Source: Udeniomyces pyricola
Lineage: Eukaryota; Basidiomycota; Tremellomycetes; Cystofilobasidiales; Mrakiaceae
Assembly: GCA_039545295.1 (NCBI GenBank)
Contig: BCIK01000013.1
Coordinates: forward strand, 558,001 to 622,000
Direction of reading: 5' to 3'
Length of the DNA: 64,000 nt
The position numbers were made by a program, and so were the translations under genes. The notes beneath the pieces were generated by a model. That model was given only the letters and a program-made list of their open reading frames with translations. It was not told the DNA's origin and ran no database searches. This document shows, piece by piece, positions 37,280 through 48,870 of the stretch; within the stretch, counting starts at the first letter, position 1; each line of letters opens with the position of its first letter.

Positions 37280-40037
37280 CGCCGCGAAAGGTGCCTCGGG
37301 GACTGGAGTCGATAAGGGTTGAGAGCGGTGAAGGGGTCAAGAGCCAAGCGTAGGACGTGAGGTTGAATGGATGATGGGGTTGAGCTGTGTGAAAGAGGTC
37401 GTGAGGAGAAAGGGGAGAGGGGGAGGATCACTGGGAGACGTTGCGCGTTGGGTTGTAGAGACAAGCAGTGGAGGCGAGAGAGAGATTCAGAAAGACAGAG
37501 GGAAGAGGCTAAAGAAGAGCGCAGAGCCTGGCCTGGCTCACTGACCGACGTCCGACGCTCTCGCGACTCACCCAGAATCTCTCGACTCTCGCTCGCGTTT
37601 GGTCCCGTCTGCGGGCGTGGTGTCGTCGCCAGCATCTGGATAATCTGGATCTGGTTCTCGCCTGCCACTTGGCCGGAAACACCGGCCAGCTATGCATGAG
37701 ATTGTCGATCGTCGATCGCCTCCATCCGATCCATGCGCGTGAACACAGCTGCTCGTCTTCATGATATGCCATCCATCTTCTTTCCACCTCTTAAGCTTCA
37801 CGAGCCCGCCCGTCCTGTAAGTACATGCGCGTCATCGCTAATTCATGATCGCAACGGATCATTATCGCCGCTGCCATGATACTGTTGATTGACGTTTCAA
37901 CGTTTCAACACTATCTACTTGCAATATGAGCCCAACACAATGCACAAAGCCCAAAATACACCCTCGGGACAAACGCGTAGAGTTTACGTAGTCTCATCAC
38001 ATCAGACGTTATTGCGACTTTTCGCGATTCCGGCGTTTCGGTTTCTCGACTTACGAAGCTTGCATCTTATAATGTCTGATCTCAGTTGACCACTTTTAGG
38101 AAGGGTGCAGCCGGAAAAAAAAAAGAGATTGGCTTCAAATTTTTATGATCGATAAAGATATGTAGTGATAGACTACTCGCGAAATTTTGGCTTCATTCGA
38201 GTCCTGTAAGGGTTCGAAAAGACCACTCAGAGTCAGGAAAATCGGGACTTGGAGCGATTTCGAGCAGGAAACAGCTCGAAAGCGCGAGGTGTCCGGTGTC
38301 CCTTCGCTCCCAACCACATCCCCCACGTCTCTTGTGCATTCAGCATCTTCATCCTCGCCCCCTTCGCCTGCTCTCGCTCTGTTCGCCTTTTTCAATCTCT
38401 CATATCTTGCATACAACCCGATTGAACCGGATGGTCTGATTCCTTCTCGCCCCGGCCAATCGTGGCCCCTTGTATCGACCCGCGAAGCCCAGTATCGGCT
38501 GCACTAACATGCTCTGTGCACGACCTGCTCGGTACCAGCCTCATCGGTGCCTTGGCGGACACTGACGGCTTCAAGAACAGCTCAGAGATGCTAGATCTGC
38601 GAGGGTATGGATGTGCACTGACTGAACTGCCAGAGTTGGATTTGCCCCCTCACTTATCTACCCAAGGAGTTCTCTTGCCCTCTAGCCTACTTCTTTTGGA
38701 GCTCTGAGGTCTTGGCCGATGTTTACAACCCTTCATCAACTCATGGCGACGGCTTCTCGCCAGCATAGTGCACCAAATTTGTCGGAAATTTTGTCGTCTT
38801 TATCGCTCGGAAGACGACCTCCACCTAACTATCGTCCAAGTAAGCCCCATTTCTTCTAGCTTACCTCTTTGGACGCGTAAGAACCATAGCTAATCCCAAA
38901 AAAAAAATAAAAAAAAAATCTGGTATTCTACTACCAGTTCTTCGTATTCTAAGGATACCAAATCTGTCGAGCATCTCACCGTCTTCCGATTTACGCTCTT
39001 TTTCACGGGGGACAAATCGGCCTGACACCTGCGCCCTTGGCTGTTTCTCTCTCTCTCTAAAATTTTTGGAAATCGTGTCTCACGTATATGATGCGATGAT
39101 CCTGATATTTTCATCGAGATTGAAGAAAGTTGGCCTTACCCCTCCTAAAAGTGGTCGTCGAGTTATCTCAGACGGTCGACAGTCTCCTCCGACCTTTCTG
39201 TCGTAAACGACAGAGCCAAGACATCGGAAATCCGAAAAATGAGACTGTGCAAATGCGCGAAAGGTTGTGATAACCGTCTGACGTCTGATGGGGGGTGAGA
39301 CTAGAATTTATGCGTGATCGACGTTCACGCCGAGATCGTCGAGACCTTTTTTCTGATTTCTCGCCTTTCGGATGTCTACGCTCTCGGCATTCGGCACAGA
39401 CGCTTCTTAAGGAAGTTCGATCGCGCGCGTGACGACGATCGTATCGATCGGCTCCGCTTCTTGCTTTGATCCCGCTCTGCGGTTCTTCGATCCTTCCCTC
39501 GGCTGCGCCAACCATACCACCAACAGGAGCCGACGATGGCCCATGGCCAGAAAGGCTCTCGAAAGCTGTCAGACGCTTTGCACGTACGTTGTATAGATGC
39601 ATCATGCAGGCCGATATGTTCGCGTCATTTCCTCTTTTGCCACGTGATTCATACTTTTCGAGTTTGAGCCAGCTATTGTAGACCAACACATCATGCTTGA
39701 TCCTCTTTCGTTTCAAGCTAATGACGTCGACAACGTATGTGACGCGATGTCCGAAGTTCCCAACGTCGTCCCGATACATGTATATATATGCTGTACGATA
39801 CGAGACGAATCATGCAAGACGTACTACACTTGTAACTTTAGTCCGCGACCGAGTATACGATCGATCCCTGCGCCTTGAACAGGCTCAAAAACATCGCAAG
39901 ACTAACAGACGTACAGATAGCCGCACGGTCCGAACAACGATACTCCATCCTGACTTGATTCACTCCAGTCCATCGCAAGCTCGTCCATATAATCATAGCC
40001 CTGCCTCCAGCTTGTGCATAGTGCGTCGATGCTCTCC
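37280..40037. other. 2.8-kb gene-poor region with an inverted repeat pair
   Basis: No convincing gene was found. The left part holds the kinase leader. From about 38.0 to 39.2 kb base composition becomes more AT-rich and an inverted repeat pair is present (annotated separately). A minus-strand open frame at 39168-39779 (203 codons) and shorter ones near 38.2-38.7 kb have no recognisable domain, no intron pattern like their neighbours, and biased composition. Confidence 0.45.
38088..39156. mobile_element. Possible relic of a non-autonomous DNA element bounded by inverted repeats
   Basis: The left arm 38088-38106 reads GACCACTTTTAGGAAGGGT. The reverse complement of the right arm 39138-39156 matches it at 18 of 19 positions. 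A 7-bp direct repeat ATCTCAG sits at 38079-38085 and 39165-39171, but at unequal distances from the two arms (2 and 8 bp). No transposase is seen inside. The inverted repeat is directly visible; calling it mobile is inference. Confidence 0.35.
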
Positions 40038-41999
40038 TCAATCAGCCAACTGCTCACTATCCTTCCCTCGACGAGCTTCCAAATTCTTCACGGCCCCGCT
40101 CTCGACGCCCTCATTCTTCATCACATGGCCATCTTCTAGCATGAAGGGAGTTCCCCAAGCAGCCATCTCCGCCTTGACATTGGCCAAACTCGAAGCGGAC
40201 TGGTTCGGTACAATATCGAAAAGAAGGATAATCAGAAAAAGAGAATCCGGGGACGGATTCAGATGCTGGTGCACGATGATCAACTAGGAACTTGGAGAAA
40301 GAGTCCGAATGCATGTTTGGGAAGGACGGACCTTCGAGAGATTCCTTTCGTGTCGCGTCAAGGCTGAGCCGACGGAGGTGTATGAATCCAACCTCTTCCT
40401 GCAAAGCGAGCAATACATATCCCGCGTGGTGTAAGCACGTCGAACTGACCGTACAAGATGACGCAAGCGATCGTGAACAAAAAGACGAATAAGATCAACG
40501 CACGTAAAATCCTCCTTGAAGCGGTCGAACAAGACCGTAGCTCTGTGCTTGAACTCCCTTGCGCCCGCTTCCCACGCCTCGTCGTCATCAACGTCCGTCT
40601 CCTCCCAGCGACGCCCGGCGGCTTCAGCTCGACCCAAGAGGTCTGGATCGGACGTCAATCTTTCGAGACTACTGGCAATGGATGGTGGCAACAAGTCCGT
40701 CTGTCCAAATGTGATTGAAACTCAGTCGATATGACACATGGCAAAATGGAAAATGTCAGATGAAGACAGAAAGGAATATAACGCACATTGATCACCTTTC
40801 TCATCTTTCCATCTTTGGACGGTGAACGTTGGTTGGAACAATCCACCGGTCCCGCGATTTGGCCAGCCGGCTGAGAAGAGAAAAACACGCTCGTTTCCTG
40901 TGGTTGGCCGGCTACCTGATCCTGGTCCTCGCCATGGTCCTCCTCATCCTCAACTCCACCCTCATCTCTGTACACTACGGCTGCTCGCTGACGATCTACC
41001 GCTCGGGAGGGCCCCGGCATGTTGTCCAGCGCTGCAGTCTCAGACGAGGATCGCGTCCTCTTCCTCGGGAGATCGTCGCTGATTGCGCCGCCTGGCTGAT
41101 CATCATCCATCATACTGTGTACATCCCCGGACAGACTGGCATCGTCTACAAGCTCCTCCTGCTCCCCTTCGCTCGCGAAGCTTCGTTGGCTCAGCTCGAA
41201 GCGTAACTCTTCGTCGATTTGAAACGAGCCTTGTCGGGCGAGAGTGCTAAGGAGCTCCTCCGCTGTGTCGTTCCCCTCGCCAGTAGTTTGCCTATTGAAT
41301 GCAAACCAGGTTCGTTCCATGCCATAACCCATCGCGCGAGGATCAGGGTCTGAGCGATCGTGAGTGTTGATGCCGAGGTCACCAGACAAAGACAGTGGAG
41401 TGGTGACTTGCTCGAGTCCTTTGTGAGATGAGCCAGCCGACTCGTGAGGCATACCAGGCACGGCCCTTCGGATGCGAGATTGCTGACTAGACGGGGGTGG
41501 TTGGAGTGGGAAGTTGAACGAATCGTGAGGGTCAACAGATGGAGACCTCGGAGAAAGGGATGCCTGGTGTGTTGCGTCGGTGTGGTCTCGGACATGAGCT
41601 GCGTGGGGAGGAGCCTTAAAAGCGGATCGCGGTAACTAGAATTCCATCAATCAGAGGCCAATGTAAGGGATGAAGAAGAAAGTCAAAACAACCCGCATGT
41701 ATGCGCAATCGACATCAGCCCGGGAAGGTTCGACCGAAGACGAAGCGTGAGCGGATCATGAACATATACCTGAGAGGTTCTGTGATCAGTCCGTGGGCCA
41801 GTCTTGGTAGAAGCACTCTTACTGTCGGTCTGAAGAGATCAAGTGATTAAGAGCAACAGGTACAAGATGGAGGAAGGCACGTACGGCACATGCAAGACGG
41901 GTAAGAGTCAAGCACCGTTCGCCAGCATGAGAGCATTGGTGCAGCGAAGAGCGTAACCGACGCCATACTTACACGTTTAGATGGTTTGGAGATGGACAT
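40038..41999 (-). CDS. Unrecognised hypothetical protein, 7 exons, about 478 aa
   Basis: Proposed exons: 41999-41973, 41829-41770, 41635-40787, 40700-40504, 40444-40332, 40283-40255 and 40199-40038; the sum is 1437 nt in frame, ending at TGA. The N-terminal half is polar and probably disordered (MSISKPSKR start; Ser/Pro/His-rich), followed by acidic patches (EGEQEELVDDASLSGD, DEGGVEDEEDHGEDQDQ) and a basic PRKRTRSSSE segment that could be nuclear-localising. The C-terminal half is predicted helical: PPSIASSLERLTSDPDLLG, AREFKHRATVLFDRFKEDF, YVLLALQEEVGFIHLRRLSL, ANVKAEMAAWGTPFML. I do not recognise the family. The last two small introns (48 and 55 nt) are the least certain part; alternatives would change the C-terminus. 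Confidence 0.6.
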
Positions 42000-42657
42000 C
42001 GATCTGTTCAGCCGGCATGGAGGATGGAGGAGGTGAAGAAAGGGGAGGCCGAAACTGAGAAGGGAAGAAGGAAGAGGAGGAAAGAGGAGAAGTAAACCCT
42101 CTTTTTCTACACGTTACTCACCCGACCTGGTTCCCTCTCCAATCTTCGATCTTGACCTTCAGACGGAACGTGGGTTCGTTAGCGATGGATCAGTTCTACG
42201 ACGCGTATAAAGCAGCACGTGTTTGATTCTTTCGGCACAAACAGTCTCAACGGACCCAGGAGAACTCATTGCGATCCAAACTATATAGCCTTGCCCCGAC
42301 TAACGCGTCGAACGGAGCTTGCATTTGCATATCCTCTTCCCTCCTCCTCTCGTCCCACTCTATACCCACATTTTCATCATTCCGGGTGCCTCCTCGGAGG
42401 ATATTGTGGAGGATACGTCGTAAGGGCTTTGTCAAAGAATCAATCTGGTGCAAGATGAAGAGAGAAGAAGGATGAAATAGGACGCGATCAGAAGCCAGCA
42501 AGGGTGTCTGTCCATCAGATCAACGTAGCTTTAGCTGGCAGAAAACCTACTGAGAAGGCTGAAGCTTGTTGACAGTCGCCTCGACGCGTTTGGAGCCTCC
42601 TTGTGCCCACGTAGGGTGATCCGTCCAGAGACACTGTGGCAGAGCTTCGTCTTCGCT
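42000..42657. other. Spacer upstream of the hypothetical gene
   Basis: There are 658 bp between the stop of the RGG gene and the start at 41999, both genes being on the minus strand. It probably carries the promoter of the hypothetical gene and the 3' end of the RGG gene. No other feature was recognised. Confidence 0.4.
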
Positions 42658-43299
42658 CTATGCCGGTCGGGGTGGCTTGGAAAGCAATTTAGCCCATGGA
42701 TCCTCGACGAACGATTCTACCAAATGAGCAGAAGCCTTTGTTAGCTACCACCAATGAGAGAGCAATGCCCATCGTATTCCTTTGCAGCTCGAAGTAATCG
42801 TTGTACCTTTGAAGAACCCTTCGCTTGGTTCGTTGATTTGCGGCGAAAAGGTACCATCCATCCGCGGTCTCTGCTTTACGGCGAGGGATACAAACAATCA
42901 ACAAGCATCAGGTAAGCCGGACTTGATGGTTGATAGAGGATCCACCAGTCACCCTGGAAGGATCAAAGTCTGGCAACGTACCTTGTTCGGGCCATGCCCC
43001 CCTCGCATACCTCCTCCGCCTCCACCTCCACCCCTGCCGCCTCCCCGACCTCTACCACCACGGCCACCATGATCACCCCCTCCTCCTCTGCCTCCTCTCC
43101 CTCGACCGTTGCTCCCGCCGCGTGATGGGCCTTGGTGATGATGTTGAATTCCTCCCCCTCGTTGCCCACCGCGGCCGTTCCGGTTGCCGTGACCTTGGTC
43201 TCCTTGCCGTTGCTGTTGAGATTGCTGATGGAAAGGTGGAGGTTTGGGCTTTGAGACCGTTCCAAACGAGCTTGGCAGCCCCATAGCGGCGAGATCCAT
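42658..43299 (-). CDS. Small RGG-box protein with conserved-looking ends, 3 exons, 146 aa
   Basis: Exons 43299-42982, 42870-42807 and 42716-42658 sum to 441 nt. The N-terminus MDLAAMGLPSSFGTVSKPKP precedes a Gln tract, then a long Arg/Gly-rich region (repeated RGG, GRGGRGGGG, GGRGRGGG) typical of RNA-binding or methylated nucleolar/splicing proteins. The C-terminus, assembled from two small exons, reads FSPQINEPSEGFF, KESFVEDPWAKLLSKPPRPA. Both the MGLPSSFG start and the FVEDPWAKLL tail are non-repetitive and look like short conserved motifs flanking a disordered middle. I cannot name the family. The start at 43299 is the first ATG in frame. It is divergent from AGC1. Confidence 0.75.
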
Positions 43300-44164
43300 G
43301 GCGATGATACGATCAGAAGGGAGGTGGTTGACGTGAATGGTTAGGACAAGATCCAACGAAAGACGAAGGCGGCGCTCGTGATTTACCCCTTGGCCTCATC
43401 GAATATCGACGCGCGCTTCAATCGGTTCGATGCAGCAGGTCAATTGACAGCGCCCCGCGTACGCAGAGAAGCATCGATGCTCTCGGTCCATTGGATATTG
43501 GTCAAGATGCGCGTAGACTGGAACGACTGCATGGTGATCTGGCAGTATAAGTACTGCGAGAAGGGTCGAGCCATAAAAATATATAGCCTCGGAATGAACA
43601 GGGTCGAGGCCACGTTAAGCGGCCGTGATCAGCGCATGATCATTATATTATGAGCGCATAAGACAGTAGTAATCAGTGAGCGACTTGCAGGGAGCTTCAT
43701 GATTTCTCTCCTTGCCAGCCGCCGCCTCACCCGGTCTTCTCCTAATTACGCCCTAACCCTCTCGACTCTATCCTATATCCGATTCCCGAGCAGCAACCTC
43801 CTCCGTCCTCTGTTCATCCCCAGTCTCATAACACCAGCCATTTGCCCTGCATCTTCAACCCTCCCCTATCCCGATAAGCTCGTCTCAACACTCCCACTCC
43901 CATAGCTCTTGTTCACGCGCGTGCCTATTCCGACGATTCTCCTGTGAAAGCCGCGGTTGTGAGTTGTGTTTTTGCTCGCTCTTGGTTTGGTCCATACCCA
44001 TCGACCTCGTCGCATGTTCTTTTTTTTTTTCTTCTTCTTTTTTTGTATTGTGCCAAGGGCACTTGACCTAGCTCTTCGCCCCTGCTGACCTCACGTCTGA
44101 ATTGGAAACGTTGGACTGTGGTCTTACCTGTGGCGTCTATGTTTCTCCCTCTCAAGACCTCAAG
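43300..44164. promoter_or_regulatory. Divergent promoter region, RGG gene / AGC1
   Basis: This 865-bp spacer contains CTATATATTTTTA on the minus strand near 43575-43590 as a possible TATA element for the RGG gene. It also has a T run and CT-rich stretch near 44018-44045 before AGC1. An ATG at 44139 opens a frame overlapping the AGC1 start out of phase. Confidence 0.4.
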
Positions 44165-47100
44165 ATGTCAGCCTCTTCGACAAGCGCCGCTTCCTCCATC
44201 ACTGAACCCCTCTCCGCCCTCAAAAAGCTCGTCTCACCCGAGGAAAGCGAGCTCTCCCGGTGGCGACGGCTATTCAACGAGTATGCTAGCGTCGAACAAG
44301 ACGGTGTCAAGTGAGTCAAGATCTCTGGCCGTCCAAGCGCTGACTCGCGAGTTCGTCCCAAGCCAAAGCCGGGTGCGAGGATTGGCCCGTTTACCGCCGG
44401 GACTCGGGAAGTTGAGCCGGACCCTTACGGGCAGGCAATCTTTCCAAGATTCAATCCTCATCCAGAGTTCCTGTCGCCGCCATCGCTAGGCTTCTCGTGA
44501 TGGTCGACATGGCTGCTGTTACCGCGCTCGTCTCGAGGAAGCATATCACACTTACCCAGGCATCAGCAGTCGCCTGAGGATTGGCGCTAGTGGACTTTGA
44601 CCACGACCGCCTGAAGCCGGCTTGTCCGCCCGCTCTGTTTTGAACCGTCATAAGTCACTCTGACATGGGCGACGGAGTCTCGAATCCGTTTTTGGGAGCA
44701 TGTCTGAGAGCTTGTGTATAATGTACTGCTTGGCAACATGCTCATCTCCAATCCTGACCTCGTCACCCACGCCTGCAACTTGCCGCACGCGCCAGATTCC
44801 TCGACCAGGCCGCATTTATCGAAGCCATCGCCCCCCGAGACAACTCTTCCAAGATCAGAAAGGAACAGTATGGAGTCCGTAAGTACCTCGATCTCCTGTC
44901 CATGACATGAAAGAAAAAGAAATCTTTTGATCAGTGCTCACCGTTCGCATACATACTTCTTATCTTGTGGCGATGCATGCGGTTCGACACGTTTAGTCTT
45001 CAGAATTGCCGACATGTCAAAGAGAGGGCTCGTCTCGTTTGATGATTTCATTGTCTTTGAGTCGATGCTCAAAGTCAGTCAACATCCGCTTCGGCCTGCG
45101 TGATTTGCTTGCATCTCAAGCTCGACCGACTTGAACCGTCCCCTGACGGTGGCACCTTTTATTTTTTTTATTGCAGCGACCTGACGCCGACTATGCTATC
45201 GCGTTCACCTACTTTGACACGTTCGTATCTACTCTTCACGTCTGATGCTTCTGTAAACTGATAGGTATGCGCCCGAAGTACTGATTCACCTTGTTTTCCA
45301 TGCCATCAGGGACGGCTCGGGATCTATATCACACGAGGAGTTTCAACGCATCTTGTCCGAGAACATGGGACCGGACGCGATCCCGTTCAACTTCAACTCC
45401 AACTGGGTCAAGCTTTACATTGGAAGATCCAACGTGATTGGCTGTGAGCGTCTCGGTCTCTCTCCGACGGCGCATGGTAGCCTTGGTGCAGCCAGCGAAG
45501 CGGCTAAAGACCTGACGATGGCTTCGTTCCTACTTTGTGTTCTCATTTCGCCTTTCCAGACAACGAGTTCACCCAACTGATGAAAGGACTTCAGGGAGAG
45601 CGACTCAGACAGGCGTTCCAGCACTTTGACCCCGATGGTACCGGCCACATCTCGCCCGACGAATTCAAGCGTATCATCGTCGAGATTGCCCGACACAAGC
45701 TCTCGGACTCGGTTCTCGACCGGCTGCCGACGCTATGCTTGCTGAGCCCTGGGCAAAAAGTCAGCTACAGTGAGGCAAGGGCTTTTTTGAACGTGCTAAG
45801 GGACATGGATCTCATCGAGCGGATCATCCGAGATGGTGCGTACTTTTGCTCGCTCGGCGGCGGTGGGATAATGTTGTCACGCTAACGACCGTGCTTCTAC
45901 GCTTGTTTTTAGCTGTGGATACTTCCAAAGACGGCAAGATTGACGTCGATGACTTTCTCAACACGGCTTGTGAGTATCTGATTGTCTTTGTCTCAAATTT
46001 CAAGATGCAAAGTCTGAGTGATGATACGTGGTGACTGATGACTCGTGACTTGAATGCCGCTTGGGTCTACAGCCTCGAAAGCCGTCAGTTCTTATCTCTA
46101 TCTAATGGCTGCACGCCGTTCCATATGCTGACTCCTTTCCTACGTCTCGCCTACACATCTGGATGTAGAGATATACCATGTTTTCTCCGCTTGAAGCGAA
46201 CCTCGTCTGGCATTTTGCCTCGCGTGGGCAGGGCGGGAAGACCCGTCTCGTACTGGAGGATTTCCGAGCGCTCTTAGATGAAAAGGTTGGTGTTGGGCAA
46301 TCCTCTGCCAGATCTGCGCCTTCCTTCGTTCGCCTTTGCTGACGCGTCCTGCTGTTGTTCTGTCACCTTGCAGTGGACACCCCCAAGTCAAGCGGTGGAC
46401 GATGCCAAAGAATCGAAACTGATGAAGGACCCCAAGACGCTGCTCAACAGCATAGGCGAAAAGGTTTACGCTTTTGTTCAAGGCGGTGTCGGTGGAGGAG
46501 CCGGAGCATTTGTCGTTTACCCTATCGATATGGTCAAGACTCGGTAAGCTCCGGACTCAAGACCGATGATCCGTCCATTTGGCCTCGAGCGATGACTGAT
46601 TGTGCCGTTGCTTGATTTTTTCCTGTTTGCGGTACCACCCAGTCTACAAAACCAACGCTCGACTGTAGTCGGAGAAGTGCTCTACAAGAACTGGTACGAT
46701 TGCGTCAAGAAGATCTTCCGGAACGAGGGTGGAATCCCAGGTTTCTACAAGGGTCTTTTGCCCCAGATGGTTGTATGTATTATCGTCACTTTGCCTCCCC
46801 CCCTCCTTTTCTTTGATATCATCCAGCAGTAAGCCGTGTATGTGCGGCTGACCTTTCTCTCCCTTTTTCGTTGGTCGCAGGGAGTCGCCCCAGAGAAGGG
46901 TACATCCTCGCCGCACGCAGTCCTTTGCCTCTCGTCCTAACGCATTCTCAGTGCTGATCAGGGTTATACCCCTTGTATCGTTTCTTTCTCGCCTCTTAAA
47001 CAACATCTCCTTCAGCCATCAAGCTCACCATCAACGACCTGGTCCGTCGCAAACTCTCCGATCCTGAGACGGGTCGGATCCCCCTCTGGGCCGAAATCGT

Positions 47101-48870
47101 GGCGGGTGGCTCGGCAGGAGGAGCACAAGTCATCGTCACCAACCCACTAGAAATTACCAAGATCCGATTGCAGATGCAAGGCGAGATGCTCAAAGAAGCG
47201 GGTGGCGTGAAGAAGGGTGCGGTTCACGTCATCAAGCAATTAGGCCTCATCGGGCTGTACAAGGTACTTTTTTTTTCTCGAGAGTTTGTCGTTTTATGGC
47301 GAGTAGTGTGCGGACCAGGATAGTTGTTCACCTTTGCCTACTTTGGATGTTTGGCTTCAGGGTGCCGGAGCGTGCATGTTGCGGGATGTGCCCTTTTCGA
47401 TGATTTACTTCACCTCTTATGGTCAGTGATCCTCGCTGTTACCTTGCCTCTTCCTTTCTTTCGATATGGATTGAGTCACCGTCCCTGACCATCCCTTCCT
47501 TTTCACAATCACAGCGCACCTCCGAGTATGAACGCTTTTTTTTTTTTTCTCTCCCGGCCGCGAAGTGTTATCATCTTGTCCATTAGGGAAAGGATGCTGA
47601 CTAATGCCCGATGCTTTTTTTTCTTTCTTTCGGATCTCTTTCTTTCGACAACAGAAAGACGTCTTTGGCGAGGGCAGGAATGGGTACCAACTCACCAACT
47701 TCCAGACTCTGATGGCGGCTGTAAGTTGTTCTGGTGGTTTCTGTCGTCCGTATCGTTGTCACGTTTGATCCAATATCGACTGGCTGAGCTAAAGAATCTC
47801 GTTTTGGACATCTGTCTGACCGGTATAGGGAATCGGTGGGATGCCTGCTGCCTACCTCACGGTGAGTCATGAGTTGATCTACTTGAAGCCAGACAAGACC
47901 TGCGCAACATTCTGACGCGTGCCTCTCTATATGGCCTCTTATGTGCCCCACACGACAATCCCTTTGCATCAGACCCCGGCCGACGTCGTCAAGACCCGGT
48001 TGCAAACGGAAGCTCGAGCGGGCCAGACTCACTACAAGGGTCTGTTCGACGCTCTCTACACGATTCCGAAAGAAGAAGGCTTTTCGGCACTCTTCAAGGG
48101 AGGCATACCGAGGGTGATCAGAAGCTCGCCTCAGTAAGTATGGTTTCTGGTCTCATGGCAGAAATCTGATCTCGGGCCTGATTTCGCTAAACCGTTGGCA
48201 TACACGCATCTTTTTTTTTCTCTTCTTTTTTTCTGACGCATCTAGATTTGCTGTCACTCTTCGTTCGTTGTCCTCTTGCTTCTCTCTCGCTCTCTCTCTT
48301 TTATGACTCAAATGTTGCCGTTGTCCAAACGAACAAAGGAATAAAGACTCAAAACCCTCCTATTGGTTTGACCATATACCTTCTATCTCTTTCCCTTCTC
48401 TTTTTTTGTTTTTGTTTTCACAGTCGTGTACGAGTTTTTGAAAAAATCATTCCCGTACCCTTACGGAGAGCACGCCCAAAAGGCATCGATCTCGACCCCA
48501 CTCAAGCTTTCGCAACCTTCGACGTTTATGCCGGCACCGGTGGATGATATTACTCGATTACGTGCCCGGAACGGACTCAAGATCCTTTTGGGTGAGTTTT
48601 TTTTTTTGGAGGGGTTTTCTTGGGGCAGGGTTGAGTTGAGCTGGGCTGGGCTTTGGAAGAAAAAGTGGAGCGAACGAGTGGTTTGGTGTAAATTGACGCC
48701 ATTTCGTCCTTTCTTCTTCTTCTTCTTCTTACTCTTCACGTTGGTTGACGTGCTTTGTCACAGATTGCCACGAGGACTTTGGTCGAGCCAAGTACACGCC
48801 TCAAGGTGGCAAGGGCGTCTTTGCCGCCAAACCCGCGGTTATAAGCGCATCGGCTCCATCGCAAACTTGA
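44165..48870 (+). CDS. AGC1: Mitochondrial aspartate/glutamate carrier (EF-hand + SLC25), 21 exons, about 711 aa
   Basis: Inner-membrane exchanger of aspartate for glutamate, part of the malate-aspartate shuttle. The N-terminal regulatory half has EF-hand-like repeats: [38 protein letters not shown] and [18 protein letters not shown]. The C-terminal half has three mitochondrial carrier repeats with the signatures [33 protein letters not shown] and [16 protein letters not shown]. The tail continues to [13 protein letters not shown]. The 21 exons sum to 2136 nt in frame and include microexons at 46073-46083 (11 nt), 46881-46899 (19 nt), 47515-47525 (11 nt) and 48246-48262 (17 nt). Length matches the citrin/aralar family (about 680-700 aa), not the short yeast Agc1 carrier lacking EF-hands. 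The start at 44165 is the first ATG in frame. Confidence 0.95.
46073..46083 (+). other. 11-nt microexon of AGC1
   Basis: The sequence is ctacag|CCTCGAAAGCC|gtcagt. Skipping it would join ...GCTT to AGATATACC and create an immediate TAG stop. Inclusion gives [20 protein letters not shown]. Confidence 0.75.
47515..47525 (+). other. 11-nt microexon of AGC1
   Basis: The sequence is tcacag|CGCACCTCCGA|gtatga. It encodes AHLR between YFTSY and KDVFGEG, the conserved carrier-loop position, and keeps the frame. Confidence 0.75.

Noticed and set aside
38079..39171. ATCTCAG as a target-site duplication
   Set aside because: The copies lie 2 bp and 8 bp from the inverted repeat arms, so they do not bound a symmetrical element; a 7-bp match could be chance.
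39168..39779. Minus-strand 203-codon open frame in the gene-poor region
   Set aside because: It has no recognisable domain, an Arg/Ser-biased composition, no splice signals like the neighbouring genes and overlaps the right inverted repeat border. Kept only as a note.
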